DNA of 64,000 nucleotides from NCBI GenBank assembly GCA_028281005.1, contig JANQKS010000018.1:62001-126000 (forward strand), written 5' to 3'. This document shows positions 29,617 through 40,884 of this stretch, piece by piece. The stretch comes from Pseudomonadales bacterium (GTDB lineage: Bacteria; Pseudomonadota; Gammaproteobacteria; Pseudomonadales; Azotimanducaceae). A program made the position numbers and the translations under genes. A model generated the notes under the pieces. That model did not search any database and was not told where the DNA came from. It saw nothing but the letters and a program-made list of their open reading frames with translations. Within the stretch, counting starts at the first letter, position 1; each line of letters opens with the position of its first letter.

Positions 29617-29883
29617 TTGGCTAACAGTGCACAAGCGCGAAAACGCGCGCGACAGGCAGAAAAGAGACGCATCCAGAACGCCAGCCAGCGTTCCATGGTG
29701 CGTACCTATATCAAGCGCGTGGATGCAGCGATTGCTGCCGGTGACGCCGACGCTGCTGGTTCCGCCCTGACTGATGCTCTGCCTTTGATTGATAAAATGG
29801 TGACCAAGGGCATCATGCACAAGAACAAAGCTGCCCGTCACAAATCGCGACTGAACAAAAAGGTCAAGGCACTTTCCGCCTAA
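29617..29883 (+). CDS. rpsT: Small ribosomal subunit protein bS20
   Basis: 88 residues, matching S20: [19 protein letters not shown] at the N-terminus, [18 protein letters not shown] in the middle and [15 protein letters not shown] at the end. The start is TTG at 29617 preceded by GGAGGAATCC; E. coli rpsT also starts with UUG, a feature linked to its translational autoregulation. A longer frame upstream from 29482 is antisense to murJ and was not used. Confidence 0.95.
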   Translation: MANSAQARKRARQAEKRRIQNASQRSMVRTYIKRVDAAIAAGDADAAGSALTDALPLIDKMVTKGIMHKNKAARHKSRLNKKVKALSA

Positions 29884-29905
29884 AACGCCTAAAGCTCTGC
29901 TGCTC

Positions 29906-29927
29906 TGCCCCCGCTTCGTCGGGGGCA
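29906..29927. terminator. Hairpin between convergent rpsT and proB
   Basis: An 8-bp stem, TGCCCCCG / CGGGGGCA, with a 6-base loop lies between the rpsT and proB stops. There is no T run on either side, so it is a weak or factor-dependent terminator, possibly serving both strands. Confidence 0.5.
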
Positions 29928-32253
<2,326 letters not shown>

Positions 32254-32255
32254 TT

Positions 32256-32286
32256 AAAAAAAAACCCCGCTTGAGTGCGGGGTTTT
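32256..32286 (-). terminator. Intrinsic terminator of rplU-rpmA
   Basis: On the minus strand a 10-bp stem AAAACCCCGC / GCGGGGTTTT with a 6-base loop runs into nine consecutive T residues. It lies just after the rpmA stop and before obgE. Confidence 0.9.
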
Positions 32287-32323
32287 GGCTGTGAGGCACT
32301 GTGCCTGGCACGTTTTACACCTC

Positions 32324-32584
32324 TTATGCTTGAGGTACCACACTCACGGTTTTACGCTTAAGTGGCCCCTTCACGGCAAATTGGACGAGACCGTCCGCCG
32401 TCGCAAACAAAGTGTGGTCGCGACCACAACCAACGTTTTCTCCGGGATGAAACTTGGTACCGCGCTGGCGCACAATGATATTACCTGCCGTCACAAATTG
32501 CCCGCCGGATTTCTTAAGACCCAACCGTTTTGACTCTGAATCGCGGCCGTTACGAGTACTACCGCCTGCTTTTTTATGTGCCAT
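32324..32584 (-). CDS. rpmA: Large ribosomal subunit protein bL27
   Basis: 86 residues with the L27 N-terminus [20 protein letters not shown], which reaches the peptidyl-transferase centre, then [17 protein letters not shown] and GRDHTLFA. It lies 3 bp after rplU in the universal L21-L27 pair. Confidence 0.97.
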   Translation of the reverse strand: MAHKKAGGSTRNGRDSESKRLGLKKSGGQFVTAGNIIVRQRGTKFHPGENVGCGRDHTLFATADGLVQFAVKGPLKRKTVSVVPQA

Positions 32585-32587
32585 TGT

Positions 32588-32902
32588 CTACGCTCCGCTT
32601 ATCGCCGTGATTTTAACTTCAGTGAACCACTGGCGATGGCCTTGGCGGCGCATAAAGTCTTTGCGGCGCTTAAATTTAATCACCCGAATTTTGCGCCCGC
32701 GATCGGTGCGCAATACTTCGCCTTTAACCTGGCTGCCTTCAACAAAAGGCGCACCTACGTTGACATCGCCGTCGTTGGACACCATCAATACCTCATCGAA
32801 GACGACTTCTTCGCCGGGCTCGGCTGTCAACTTCTCCAGCTTGACAACATCACCTTCACTGACGCGATGTTGTTTACCACCACTTTGGAAAACCGCAAAC
32901 AT
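32588..32902 (-). CDS. rplU: Large ribosomal subunit protein bL21
   Basis: 104 residues: [18 protein letters not shown] at the N-terminus and the C-terminal [24 protein letters not shown] followed by FTEVKI, all typical of L21. It is the first gene of rplU-rpmA and divergent from ispB. Confidence 0.97.
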   Translation of the reverse strand: MFAVFQSGGKQHRVSEGDVVKLEKLTAEPGEEVVFDEVLMVSNDGDVNVGAPFVEGSQVKGEVLRTDRGRKIRVIKFKRRKDFMRRQGHRQWFTEVKITAISGA

Positions 32903-32977
32903 CTATCTACCTAGACCCTATTACTGAGTTGCCGCAGGCTGTATTCTAGCAATCTAGCCCTGCGTGAAAGGCGCGGT

Positions 32978-33006
32978 ATTCTAAGGGCAAAGTTTTTGGA
33001 TTACAA
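32978..33006 (-). promoter_or_regulatory. Sigma-70-type promoter of rplU
   Basis: On the minus strand TTGTAA (33001-33006), a 17-bp spacer and TAGAAT (32978-32983) sit about 75 bp upstream of rplU. A second TAGAAT lies closer to the gene without a clear -35 box. Confidence 0.6.
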
Positions 33007-33042
33007 CGAGTTATATGCGTTACAAGCACGAGTGTATAGAAG

Positions 33043-34077
33043 GTGTCTAAGTCCGCCGCCAGCTCCCTGGTGAGTCAAAATGTCAGCCAAAAAGCAGCCG
33101 CTATAGACGCTTTGCAACCCGTCTACAGCCTGGTGCAGGACGATTTTGCCGCGGTGAATGCGCTCATCCCCGACAAGCTCACCTCAGATGTAGGCCTGGT
33201 CGAAGAAATAGGCACCTACATCGTCGAGTCTGGCGGCAAGCGCCTGCGCCCGCTGATGGTTTTATTGAGCGCCGGTGCGCTCCACTACCGCGGTGAGAAA
33301 CACATCCCGCTGGCTGCCATCATTGAGTTTTTACACACCGCCACGCTGCTGCATGACGATGTAGTGGACCATTCCGGCATGCGTCGTGGGCGCCTAACGG
33401 CCAATGAAAAATGGGGTAACGCACCCAGTGTATTGGTGGGTGATTTTCTCTACAGCCGCGCCTTCCAGCTGATGGTGGAAGTCGGCAGCATGGACATCAT
33501 GGCGGTGTTGTCGAGCGCCACCAACACCATCGCTGAAGGTGAAGTGATGCAGCTGGCCAACGTCGGCAATCTGGACATCACCGAAGCACAATACCGCGAA
33601 GTCATCCGCTGCAAAACCGCTTTGCTGTTCGAAGCCGCCACCCACACTGGGGCTTTGCTGGTGGAGCACGCCGAACCGCAGCAAGTGGAAGCCATGCGCC
33701 GCTTCGGCTTGCACTTCGGCATGACCTACCAGCTGGTGGACGATTGGCTCGACTACGCCGGTAACTCTTCTACCCTCGGCAAAAATGTCGGTGACGACTT
33801 GGCTGAAGGCAAACTGACGCTGCCGCTTATCTATGCCCTTAAGAACAGCACAAGCGCCGAACAGGAACTGATCCGCAGCGCCGTCCGCGAACGCGCCATC
33901 ACGCGCCTCAATGACGTCATTCACATTGTCAAACAATGCGGCGCATTGGACTATACCCACCGGGCCGCGGTCAGAGAATCTGAGTTGGCGCTGGCCGCCA
34001 TCGACGGCATTGCCCCCAGTGACCATGTCGATGCCATGTGCACCCTGACCGAATACAGCACTGCCAGATTGTTCTAA
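33043..34077 (+). CDS. ispB: Octaprenyl (polyprenyl) diphosphate synthase
   Basis: This 344-residue trans-prenyltransferase has both aspartate-rich motifs: LLHDDVVDHSGMRRG (first, near residue 103) and YQLVDDWLDYAG (second, near 230), plus GGKRLRPLMVLLSAGAL near 64. It makes the ubiquinone side chain. The start is GTG at 33043. The divergent rplU neighbour is the normal gammaproteobacterial context. Confidence 0.94.
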   Translation: MSKSAASSLVSQNVSQKAAAIDALQPVYSLVQDDFAAVNALIPDKLTSDVGLVEEIGTYIVESGGKRLRPLMVLLSAGALHYRGEKHIPLAAIIEFLHTATLLHDDVVDHSGMRRGRLTANEKWGNAPSVLVGDFLYSRAFQLMVEVGSMDIMAVLSSATNTIAEGEVMQLANVGNLDITEAQYREVIRCKTALLFEAATHTGALLVEHAEPQQVEAMRRFGLHFGMTYQLVDDWLDYAGNSSTLGKNVGDDLAEGKLTLPLIYALKNSTSAEQELIRSAVRERAITRLNDVIHIVKQCGALDYTHRAAVRESELALAAIDGIAPSDHVDAMCTLTEYSTARLF

Positions 34078-34086
34078 GGGCCATCC

Positions 34087-35562
34087 ATGAAACTTTTTTT
34101 CGTCGGCAGCCTGCTGCTTACGCTGCTGAGTTGGGCGCCTACCGCGCAGGTTTTTGCAGAGGATACCGCGAGCCTAAACTTTGCACCGTGTTACATCACC
34201 GGCAGTGGTGGTGACGGCAATCTGCAGGCCGAATGTGCCACTTGGCAAAGGCCTTTAAACCCTGCACAACCGGACGGCGAGCAGATCCAGCTGTTTGTAG
34301 CCAAACTCGCCTCCACTGCCATCGATCCCGCTGCGGATGCATTCACCGTCATCAATGGCGGGCCCGGCGGTTCTTCCGTCAACATGCTGGTGGAATTTGC
34401 GCCGATTCTGCAATCGTTTACCCGCGAGCGTGACGTGATTGTCCTCGACCAACGCGGCACCGGCCGCTCCGCGCCGTTGAGTTGCTCATCGCTGACCGAC
34501 GAGCCGGAAGTATATGAAGAAGATGCCGTTCTCGCGGCCACCGAAGAGTGCCTCGAACAGCTTGACTACGACCCGCGATATTTCACCACATCGGTGGCCG
34601 TGGATGACCTGGAAGCACTGCGCGTGGCGTTGGGATACGAACAACTGAGCGTCTACGGCGTGTCATACGGTACGCGCGTCGCCCAACAGTACATGCGGCA
34701 ATACCCCGAAGCCACACGCAGCGTGGTCATTGACGGGGTGGTCCCGCCACCGGAGAACCTCGGTGGGAATGTGGCCCTCAACAGTCAAACGACGCTCGAC
34801 AGCGTGTTCGACCGCTGTGCTGAAGAAGCCGCCTGTGCGCAACGCTTTCCTAACCTGGCCGCAGACTTCCAACGTTTGAGTGCACGCCTGCGCGAATCCC
34901 CGGTGCCCCTGCAACTGCAACATCCTGTGACCGGATTACCCACGGACATCGAGCTTGCCTACGGGTACTTGGCCGTGTGGATACGGCTGGCCTTGTACGC
35001 GCCGGAAACCACCGCCCTCATCCCCTTAATCATTGACCAAGCGGCCAACGCACAGAACTTTTTACCCGTTGCCGCCAGCGCCCTGCGGATGCTGCATCAA
35101 CTCACCACCAGCCTGACCTACGGCATGCACAACGCGGTGGTGTGCACCGAAGATGCACCCTTTTACGACGATGACAGCATCGACTTCGCCGCGTTGGATG
35201 CGACTTATCTAGGACGCGACATGTACGACACTTTAAAAATCATGTGTTCGGTGTGGCCACCCGGAGTGTTGCAGGAGCAAATGAAAGCGCCGCTAAACAG
35301 TGCCGTGCCCACCTTGGTGCTGTCCGGCGAATTCGACCCCATCACTCCCCCCGCCTATGGTGAAGCCGTGATGCCCGGTTTGAGCCAGGCCAAACACATC
35401 GTCGCGCCTGGACAAGGCCACGGCACCCTGCCGCGCGGTTGTATACCACGTTTGGTGCTGGAGTTTGTCGAATCTGCAGATATTTCTGCGGTCGACGACA
35501 GCTGTACCCAATACCTTGGCACTTATCCCTTTTTTACTGACTTGATGGGGCCGCCGCCGTGA
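34087..35562 (+). CDS. Secreted alpha/beta hydrolase, tripeptidyl aminopeptidase-like
   Basis: 491 residues with a signal peptide (LFFVGSLLLTLLSWAPTAQVFA, residues 3-24). The nucleophile elbow is GVSYGTR near residue 197, after the oxyanion region VINGGPGGSSVN near 94 and VLDQRGTGRSAPL near 120. The C-terminal TAP-like domain has VLSGEFDPITPPAYGE near 415 (aspartate) and VAPGQGHGTLPRGC near 440 (histidine). It is probably a periplasmic peptidase of the S33/TAP group. Its stop overlaps the ABC ATPase start by 4 bp. Confidence 0.82.
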   Translation: MKLFFVGSLLLTLLSWAPTAQVFAEDTASLNFAPCYITGSGGDGNLQAECATWQRPLNPAQPDGEQIQLFVAKLASTAIDPAADAFTVINGGPGGSSVNMLVEFAPILQSFTRERDVIVLDQRGTGRSAPLSCSSLTDEPEVYEEDAVLAATEECLEQLDYDPRYFTTSVAVDDLEALRVALGYEQLSVYGVSYGTRVAQQYMRQYPEATRSVVIDGVVPPPENLGGNVALNSQTTLDSVFDRCAEEAACAQRFPNLAADFQRLSARLRESPVPLQLQHPVTGLPTDIELAYGYLAVWIRLALYAPETTALIPLIIDQAANAQNFLPVAASALRMLHQLTTSLTYGMHNAVVCTEDAPFYDDDSIDFAALDATYLGRDMYDTLKIMCSVWPPGVLQEQMKAPLNSAVPTLVLSGEFDPITPPAYGEAVMPGLSQAKHIVAPGQGHGTLPRGCIPRLVLEFVESADISAVDDSCTQYLGTYPFFTDLMGPPP

Positions 35563-36287
35563 TCGAGGTCATTGAGTTAAAGAAAAGCTACGGCGAGGTA
35601 GAAGCGGTACGCGGCATTTCGTTCGGTGCCCAGGACGGGCGCATCACTGCTTTGTTAGGCCCCAACGGAGCAGGCAAATCTACGACGTTGAGAATCTTGT
35701 CAACGGTTGCCGAACCCGATGCCGGCAGCGCTCGGGTGGCTGGCGTCGAGGTGACCGCGGACCCGATGGCGGTGCGTAAACAAATAGGGGTATTGCCGCA
35801 TAACTCCGGCCTGTACCAACGTTTAACCGGGATTGAAAACATCCGCTACTTCGGCCGCCTGCAGAACATTGCACCGGCGGCGCTCAACCAGCGCATCGAC
35901 GCCCTGGTGGAACAACTAGACATGCAGGAATTCTGCAAACGCCGCACCGCAGGCTTTTCCCAAGGCCAGAAGATCAAGGTGGCCTTGGCTCGGGCGCTGA
36001 TCCACGACCCACAACACGTGATTCTCGACGAACCCACTAACGGCCTGGATGTTATGGCCACCCGCGCCCTGCGCGACATCATCATGCGCCTCAAACAAGC
36101 CGGTAAATGTGTGCTTTTCTCCAGCCATATCATGCAAGAGGTCGACGCCCTGTGTGACGACGTTGTGGTCATCGGCTCCGGTGAAGTGAAGTTTGACGGC
36201 ACCATCAACGCGCTGCGCGAATACGCCGGCACCGAAGACCTGGAAGAAGCCTTTGTGCAAATGGCCGGCTTAGGAGAACCGCTTTGA
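35559..36287 (+). CDS. ABC transporter ATPase, NatA-like
   Basis: 242 residues with Walker A LLGPNGAGKSTTLRIL (near residue 32), signature FSQGQKIKVALARAL (near 135), Walker B HVILDEPTNGLD (near 155) and LFSSHIMQEVDALCDD. It resembles NatA, the ATPase of a sodium-type ABC-2 exporter. It overlaps both neighbours by 4 bp, so hydrolase, ATPase and permease form one translationally coupled unit. Confidence 0.9.
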   Translation: MIEVIELKKSYGEVEAVRGISFGAQDGRITALLGPNGAGKSTTLRILSTVAEPDAGSARVAGVEVTADPMAVRKQIGVLPHNSGLYQRLTGIENIRYFGRLQNIAPAALNQRIDALVEQLDMQEFCKRRTAGFSQGQKIKVALARALIHDPQHVILDEPTNGLDVMATRALRDIIMRLKQAGKCVLFSSHIMQEVDALCDDVVVIGSGEVKFDGTINALREYAGTEDLEEAFVQMAGLGEPL

Positions 36288-37456
36288 ACGGATTCTCAGT
36301 GGTATTCGCCAAGGAGATCATCGACAACCTGCGCGACCGGCGCACACTGATTTCGTCTTTCTCCGTGTCTATCTTAGGGCCGATCTTTTTTGTCGGGCTG
36401 ATGGTATTTGTCATGGAACGTGCGCTGGGCGAATCCGACTCAGCCACCGAGTTTGCCGTGGTCGGAGCACAGTACGCGCCGCAATTAATCAGCTATCTTG
36501 AACAACAAAACACCAACATTACCCGGGTGGAGGCAGATGATCCGCGTGATTTGGTCATGGGCGGCGCCCACCAACTAGTACTGGTCATCAACCCCGACTA
36601 TGCCGAGCGTTATCAACGCGGCAATATCAACACCTTGATGCTGGTGCACGACAGCAGCGAGCTGTCTTCCGGGCGCCGCAACTTAGCTCAACTGCGTGGC
36701 TATATCAGCCAATACGGGCGCATCATCGGCAATTTGCGCCTGTGGTTGCGCGGCTTGGATCCGAGCATTGCCACCCCAATCACCACCCAAGAGCTCGACG
36801 TGGCCTCGCCCGCCGCGCGCGCCTTAACCATTTTGGCTTCGCTGCCGTATTTCATGGTGCTGGTGGTGTTTATGGGCGGTTTTTACTTGGCCATCGACAC
36901 CACCGCGGGCGAGCGTGAACACGGCTCCATGGAGCCACTGCTGACGCAACCAATTGCACGAAGCGAATTGGTCATGGGTAAGGTGGCAGCCACTTCCGTA
37001 TTCGGATTACTCAGTTTGCTGGTGTTTTTAATCAGCCTGTACATTGCGGTGCCGTTTGTACCGTTTGAGCGGGTCGGCATGGCACTGGAGATCACCATGA
37101 CGCAGCTGCTTGAGATTCTGGTATTGTCCACACCGCTCATTGTGTTTGCCGCCGCGTTACTCACCGTAGTGGCGTCTTTCGCCAAAAGCTATAAAGAAGC
37201 CCAGACCTACCTCACCATCGTGGTGCTGGTGCCGACCTTACCGTTGATACTGGCGCAGCTCATGAATGTGGAAACCACCTTGCGCATCATGGTGGTGCCG
37301 AGTCTGAGCCAAGCCACCTTGATGTCCGACATCATAAAGGGTGAAACCGTAGCCCCATTGCACATGCTCACGAGCATGGCGACGACATTGGTATACGCCT
37401 CCGTACTGGCATGGCTGGCGGTACTCCTATATCGGCGCGAGCGTATACTGGGCTGA
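36284..37456 (+). CDS. ABC-2 transporter permease, NatB-like
   Basis: 390 residues. A first membrane helix (near residues 24-46) is followed by a periplasmic loop of about 150 residues and then five hydrophobic helices in residues 185-385, the ABC-2 layout. TTAGEREHGSMEPLLTQPIARSELVMGKV near 206-234 is the family coupling-loop motif. Together with the NatA-like ATPase it should export a small substrate or ion; which one cannot be inferred. Confidence 0.88.
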   Translation: MNGFSVVFAKEIIDNLRDRRTLISSFSVSILGPIFFVGLMVFVMERALGESDSATEFAVVGAQYAPQLISYLEQQNTNITRVEADDPRDLVMGGAHQLVLVINPDYAERYQRGNINTLMLVHDSSELSSGRRNLAQLRGYISQYGRIIGNLRLWLRGLDPSIATPITTQELDVASPAARALTILASLPYFMVLVVFMGGFYLAIDTTAGEREHGSMEPLLTQPIARSELVMGKVAATSVFGLLSLLVFLISLYIAVPFVPFERVGMALEITMTQLLEILVLSTPLIVFAAALLTVVASFAKSYKEAQTYLTIVVLVPTLPLILAQLMNVETTLRIMVVPSLSQATLMSDIIKGETVAPLHMLTSMATTLVYASVLAWLAVLLYRRERILG

Positions 37457-37536
37457 GCGAGTGCGGTCTGCAGTTCACGCTTTGAGTCAACCGTAGAGCA
37501 CATCGGGATTAGATTGATGGAGATTGGAGGGGAGAG

Positions 37537-38376
37537 ATGCAGGTAGGATTATTTGGCATCAATATGAATTTCTTGGCGCAGCCCAGCTGGGCCGCCAAAG
37601 TTGCCCAGCACGCCGAAGCGTTGGGTTTTGAATCGCTGTGGACCGGCGAACACGTGGTCTTGCCGGACCCGCAGGAACCGCCGTCACCCGCCCCGCCACA
37701 AACCCCCATGTTGCACCCGCCTGCCGCGCTGGCGTACATCGCCGCCGTCACCGAACGCATCAAGCTGGGTACCGGCATCACCTTGGTCGCACAACGCAAC
37801 CCGGTGGTGTTGGCAAAAGAAATTGCCAGCCTGGATGTCCTGTGTGGAGGGCGCCTACTGTTTGGCATCGGTGCCGGCTACCTGCATCAAGAGTTTGCCG
37901 CGCTGGGGGTGGACTTTGCCTCACGCGGCGCTCGCACCGATGAATACCTCGACGCCATGCGGGCGCTGTGGAACGAGAAAAACCCCAGCTTTGCGGGCAA
38001 CTTCGTTAACTTCGACAAGATCGACGCACAACCCCGCCCGCAACAACACGGCGGCCCACCGGTGATTGTCGGCGGCACCAGCCCGGCGGCCATGCGCCGC
38101 GCTGTCACTCACGGTAACGGCTGGTACGGCTTTGCGTTGGATGTGGAAGCCACCGCGAAGTCGCTTGAAGAACTACGACTGGCACAAGCGCGCTTTGAAC
38201 GGCCTGCCGATCTTGGCGAGATGGAAATTTCCATCACCCCTCCTCGTCCGCCCAGCAAAGCCATGCTAGAAGATTATGCCAACCTGGGTGTCACCCGCCT
38301 CATACCAATGCTGGGGTTTTATAATGAAGACAACATCCTCACCTCCTTGGACGGCCTGGCTAACGAACTTCTCTAG
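37537..38376 (+). CDS. LLM-class (luciferase-like) flavin/F420-dependent oxidoreductase
   Basis: 279 residues of the luciferase-like TIM-barrel family: AEALGFESLWTGEHVVLPD near residue 22, VTERIKLGTGITLVAQRNPVVLAKEIASLDVLCGGRLLFGIGAGYLHQE across 70-115 in parts, and PPVIVGGTSPAAMRRAV near 175. Many such proteins use F420, but FMN is also possible, and no F420 biosynthesis gene is in the window. RBS GGAGGGGAG precedes the ATG. It lies 7 bp upstream of the dipeptidase gene. Confidence 0.85.
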   Translation: MQVGLFGINMNFLAQPSWAAKVAQHAEALGFESLWTGEHVVLPDPQEPPSPAPPQTPMLHPPAALAYIAAVTERIKLGTGITLVAQRNPVVLAKEIASLDVLCGGRLLFGIGAGYLHQEFAALGVDFASRGARTDEYLDAMRALWNEKNPSFAGNFVNFDKIDAQPRPQQHGGPPVIVGGTSPAAMRRAVTHGNGWYGFALDVEATAKSLEELRLAQARFERPADLGEMEISITPPRPPSKAMLEDYANLGVTRLIPMLGFYNEDNILTSLDGLANELL

Positions 38377-38383
38377 AGGCCAG

Positions 38384-39628
38384 ATGCACTACTTGTACTT
38401 TACCTCGATCTTGAGCGGAGCCTTGGCATTGTCCTCGGCCACATCCGCCATCGCACAGGCAGACGATGTCGCCAGCATCCACCAGCGTGCCTTGGTTATC
38501 GATGCCCACGCGGACATCGAAGTGCCCGACAACATTTCGCGGTACGCCGGTGCAGATGGTCATTCACGCATCACACCCGAGAAAATGCACCGTGGCGGCG
38601 TTGACGCGGTTGTTGCCAGCATCGCGGTGGGACCCGGACCTCGCGATGCCGCCGGATACGCCGCCGCCCGCGCCATAGCCGATGCTGAACTCGAAGCCAT
38701 CATCCAACGCACCGCCGACCCCGATGACAACATTGTACTGGTGCAATCAACTAACGAACTGGTCAACGCTCATAACGCCGGCCACACCGCCTACATCTTA
38801 GGCCTGCAAAACGCACGCATCTTCGGTACCGAAGTAGCAGCGATCGATGCGTTTTACGCCAACGGCGTGCGAGTGTTTGCCCTCACCCACATGGGACACA
38901 ACGACTTTGCCGATTCTTCCCGTCCGCTCTACATCGGTGAACTCCGCCGTCACGAACCAGACTCGGAACACGGCGGTTTGTCCGACCTCGGCAAAGCGGC
39001 GATACAACGCATCAACGCACTCGGCGCAATGGTGGATGTCTCCCAACTGTCTCGCACCGCCACCTTGCAAGTGCTGGCTTTGAGCCGCGCACCGGTCATC
39101 GCCAGCCATTCCAACGTGCAAGCGTTATCCGATGTGAGGCGTAACCTGAGCGATACGGAAATTGACGCCATCGGCGCCAACGGCGGGGTCATACACATTG
39201 CTGGCTTTCGCGGCTATCTCTTTGATTCTAATGATAAAAAACTAGACGCAGAGATTCGAAAAGTACGCATCGAGGCGGGCATAGAGGAAAACTACGACTA
39301 CCCCTTTGAGCTGTACTGGGAGATCGAAGACAGCGACGTGCAGCAACGTTTTGTCACCGCCGTCAGCGACCTGCTTGGCCCCGGCAGCGTCGACGACATG
39401 GTGAAGCACATTAACTATGTCGTCGAACGTATCGGTATTGAACACGTAGGCGTTGGCAACGACTTCAATCACGGTGGCGGCGTGGCCGGTTACAACGATG
39501 CCAGCGGCGCCCAGCTGTTAACCGAAGCATTACTCGCCCACGGTTACAGTGAAGCAGATATTCGCAAGATCTGGGGCGAGAACTTTTTACGTGTGTGGCG
39601 TGCCGTGGAGGCCGCGAAGACTGAGTAA
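38384..39628 (+). CDS. Membrane dipeptidase (M19 family), secreted
   Basis: The 414-residue protein starts at ATG 38384 with a signal peptide (LYFTSILSGALALSSATSAIAQA). Zinc-site motifs of the renal dipeptidase family follow: VIDAHADIEVPDN near residue 43, LTHMGHNDFADSS near 168, PVIASHSNVQAL near 238 and EHVGVGNDFNHGGG near 355. It hydrolyses dipeptides, possibly including D-amino-acid forms. A longer frame upstream overlaps the oxidoreductase gene and was rejected. Confidence 0.88.
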   Translation: MHYLYFTSILSGALALSSATSAIAQADDVASIHQRALVIDAHADIEVPDNISRYAGADGHSRITPEKMHRGGVDAVVASIAVGPGPRDAAGYAAARAIADAELEAIIQRTADPDDNIVLVQSTNELVNAHNAGHTAYILGLQNARIFGTEVAAIDAFYANGVRVFALTHMGHNDFADSSRPLYIGELRRHEPDSEHGGLSDLGKAAIQRINALGAMVDVSQLSRTATLQVLALSRAPVIASHSNVQALSDVRRNLSDTEIDAIGANGGVIHIAGFRGYLFDSNDKKLDAEIRKVRIEAGIEENYDYPFELYWEIEDSDVQQRFVTAVSDLLGPGSVDDMVKHINYVVERIGIEHVGVGNDFNHGGGVAGYNDASGAQLLTEALLAHGYSEADIRKIWGENFLRVWRAVEAAKTE

Positions 39629-39646
39629 TCCAAGGGCTGATGCGCT

Positions 39647-39676
39647 TTGCGCTGTGGCCGATGCATGCTTTAGAAT
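39647..39676 (+). promoter_or_regulatory. Promoter of tRNA-Pro(CGG)
   Basis: TTGCGC (39647-39652), an 18-bp spacer and TAGAAT (39671-39676) lie just before the tRNA. A GC-rich discriminator (GCGCGCC) follows, as in stringently controlled stable-RNA promoters. Confidence 0.6.
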
Positions 39677-39685
39677 GCGCGCCAT

Positions 39686-39762
39686 CGGAGTGTAGCTCAG
39701 CTTGGTAGAGCACTACGTTCGGGACGTAGGGGCCGGAGGTTCAAATCCTCTCACTCCGACCA
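39686..39762 (+). tRNA. proK: tRNA-Pro (anticodon CGG)
   Basis: The acceptor stem CGGAGTG pairs with CACTCCG, followed by discriminator A and an encoded CCA. The D arm is GCTC...GAGC, the anticodon stem CTACG/CGTAG has loop TTCGGGA (anticodon CGG, reading CCG), and the T loop is TTCAAAT. 77 nt. Confidence 0.97.
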
Positions 39763-39978
39763 ATTCAAAGACGCTTCTCTCCCCGAAAAGACATTATCAA
39801 CCCTCCGGTCTTAAGTTCGTTTGATTATCACAGGGCCCAAAGACTGCCGCGCTTGTTTCCTCGCCGCCGGTATGCGGCTCGGCGCTTGGCCGAAATCGCA
39901 TGCGATTTCGTACTCCGACCAGCTTCCTAGGCATTTGACGAACCCTCGGGCTGAAGAATTAACTACTGAGAACGTTTG
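39763..39978. other. Non-coding stretch with copied tRNA 3' end
   Basis: No gene is seen here. The last bases of the tRNA (ACTCCGACCA) recur at 39912-39921, about 150 bp downstream and directly behind the palindrome at 39891-39910. This is the pattern left by site-specific integration or by a duplicated tRNA end. Confidence 0.6.
39891..39910. repeat. Perfect 20-bp palindrome next to the tRNA-end copy
   Basis: CGAAATCGCATGCGATTTCG equals its reverse complement. One base further starts a second copy of the tRNA-Pro 3' end. It could be a recombinase site, a terminator stem without a T run, or a REP-like element. Confidence 0.7.
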
Positions 39979-40522
39979 CTACTGCATCTCTGCTGAACGA
40001 AGTTTTTCAATGTCCGCTGGGTCTGCACCTGCTTCCTGAGCGAACTTTTCCAGATCATCAAAATCCAGCTCCGCATGGCGAGCTACCATAAGGGCTTGAT
40101 CCAACGATTGCCTATCATTCCAGTGCCAGTAGGCAGCTAGGCGATCCATGACGCAAAGTGTCGGTGTGATAACTCTCAATGGTCCCCACTCTGTTTCCAA
40201 CCACGGAATATCCGTGTGGTGCACTATTCGGTTCCCAAATTCCAAAAGGGGACGGTGGAAATTCCACATAGTATTGAGTACCGGGATGTACAAAGTGACG
40301 TTTGTCTTGCGCAAGTTGAAAACCCAACGGCTCCAGCGCGACGGTGAGTCTTTGTCGTGTGGCGGCCGTAGCAAAGTCTAGGTCCATTGATTTGCATTCA
40401 TTTTCTGAATGGATGCTTACGGCAGCGCCTCCAACCAGTGTGGCAGCTATACCGGCTTCTTCTAACGCTTGGCTGACCAACGCCGCAAGTTCGATGTCAG
40501 AGGTACGAACGTCAATTCCCAA
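39979..40522 (-). pseudogene. Nucleotidyltransferase-fold protein, interrupted by a frameshift
   Basis: The N-terminal part (start 40522) has the nucleotidyltransferase signature GG-x(9-13)-D-x-D in VGGAAVSIHSENECKSMDLDF, and continues to YYVEFPPSP. The frame is then lost at CCCCTTTT (minus strand, 40251-40244). The -1-related frame continues the same protein (LLEFGNRIVHHTD, then PTLCVMDRLAAYWHWNDRQSLDQALMVARH) to 39979. Removing one C restores a protein of about 180 residues. It could be a real mutation, a sequencing error or a slippage site. The family recalls AbiEii/MNT-like toxins. Its start overlaps the regulator gene by 11 bp. Confidence 0.8.
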
Positions 40523-40868
40523 AGTTACTCTCTAGCGGCTTACCTGACCTACGCGGACGCTGTCTCTGTCGCAAGTATTGGCGCTTAACATCCTTCGGCA
40601 GTTTTTCCAGTTCTCCTTCCAAAAACGTTCGAAGGCTTTTCGCAGTAGAACTTCGCGGATTCCAGGTGAACACTCGAGACCTTCCAACCACTCGGCTCAC
40701 TAAAATTCCCGCGCTTTCAAATTTCAGTAGCTGACGTTTGATAGCGGTCTGCGGCACGCAAAAGGTCTGTGCGATCCTACTGACATGGCCCTCACCATAG
40801 TTCTGTAAAAAAGACAGGCTGATCGCTGCCGATTTACTCCCAAAGATTGCTTCAAGTTGCTGATTCAT
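40512..40868 (-). CDS. Winged-helix transcriptional regulator paired with a nucleotidyltransferase
   Basis: 118 residues. A winged helix-turn-helix is read in SAAISLSFLQNYGEGHVSRIAQTFCVPQTAIKRQLLKFESAGILVSRVVGRSRVFTWNP, across residues 13-72 in parts, similar to ArsR/MarR-type domains. The C-terminus is basic (LRQRQRPRRSGKP). It overlaps the nucleotidyltransferase gene, and such pairs often form toxin-antitoxin-like units in which the regulator silences the operon. Three operator-like repeats lie just upstream, which supports autoregulation. Confidence 0.78.
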   Translation of the reverse strand: MNQQLEAIFGSKSAAISLSFLQNYGEGHVSRIAQTFCVPQTAIKRQLLKFESAGILVSRVVGRSRVFTWNPRSSTAKSLRTFLEGELEKLPKDVKRQYLRQRQRPRRSGKPLESNFGN

Positions 40869-40884
40869 AAAGATCGCAGTTTCT

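Noticed and set aside
33394-34026. 210-codon open frame on the minus strand
   Set aside because: Antisense to ispB; no recognisable protein features.
39912-39921. Possible second tRNA gene ending in ACTCCGACCA
   Set aside because: No D, anticodon or T arms can be folded upstream; only the 3' end is copied.
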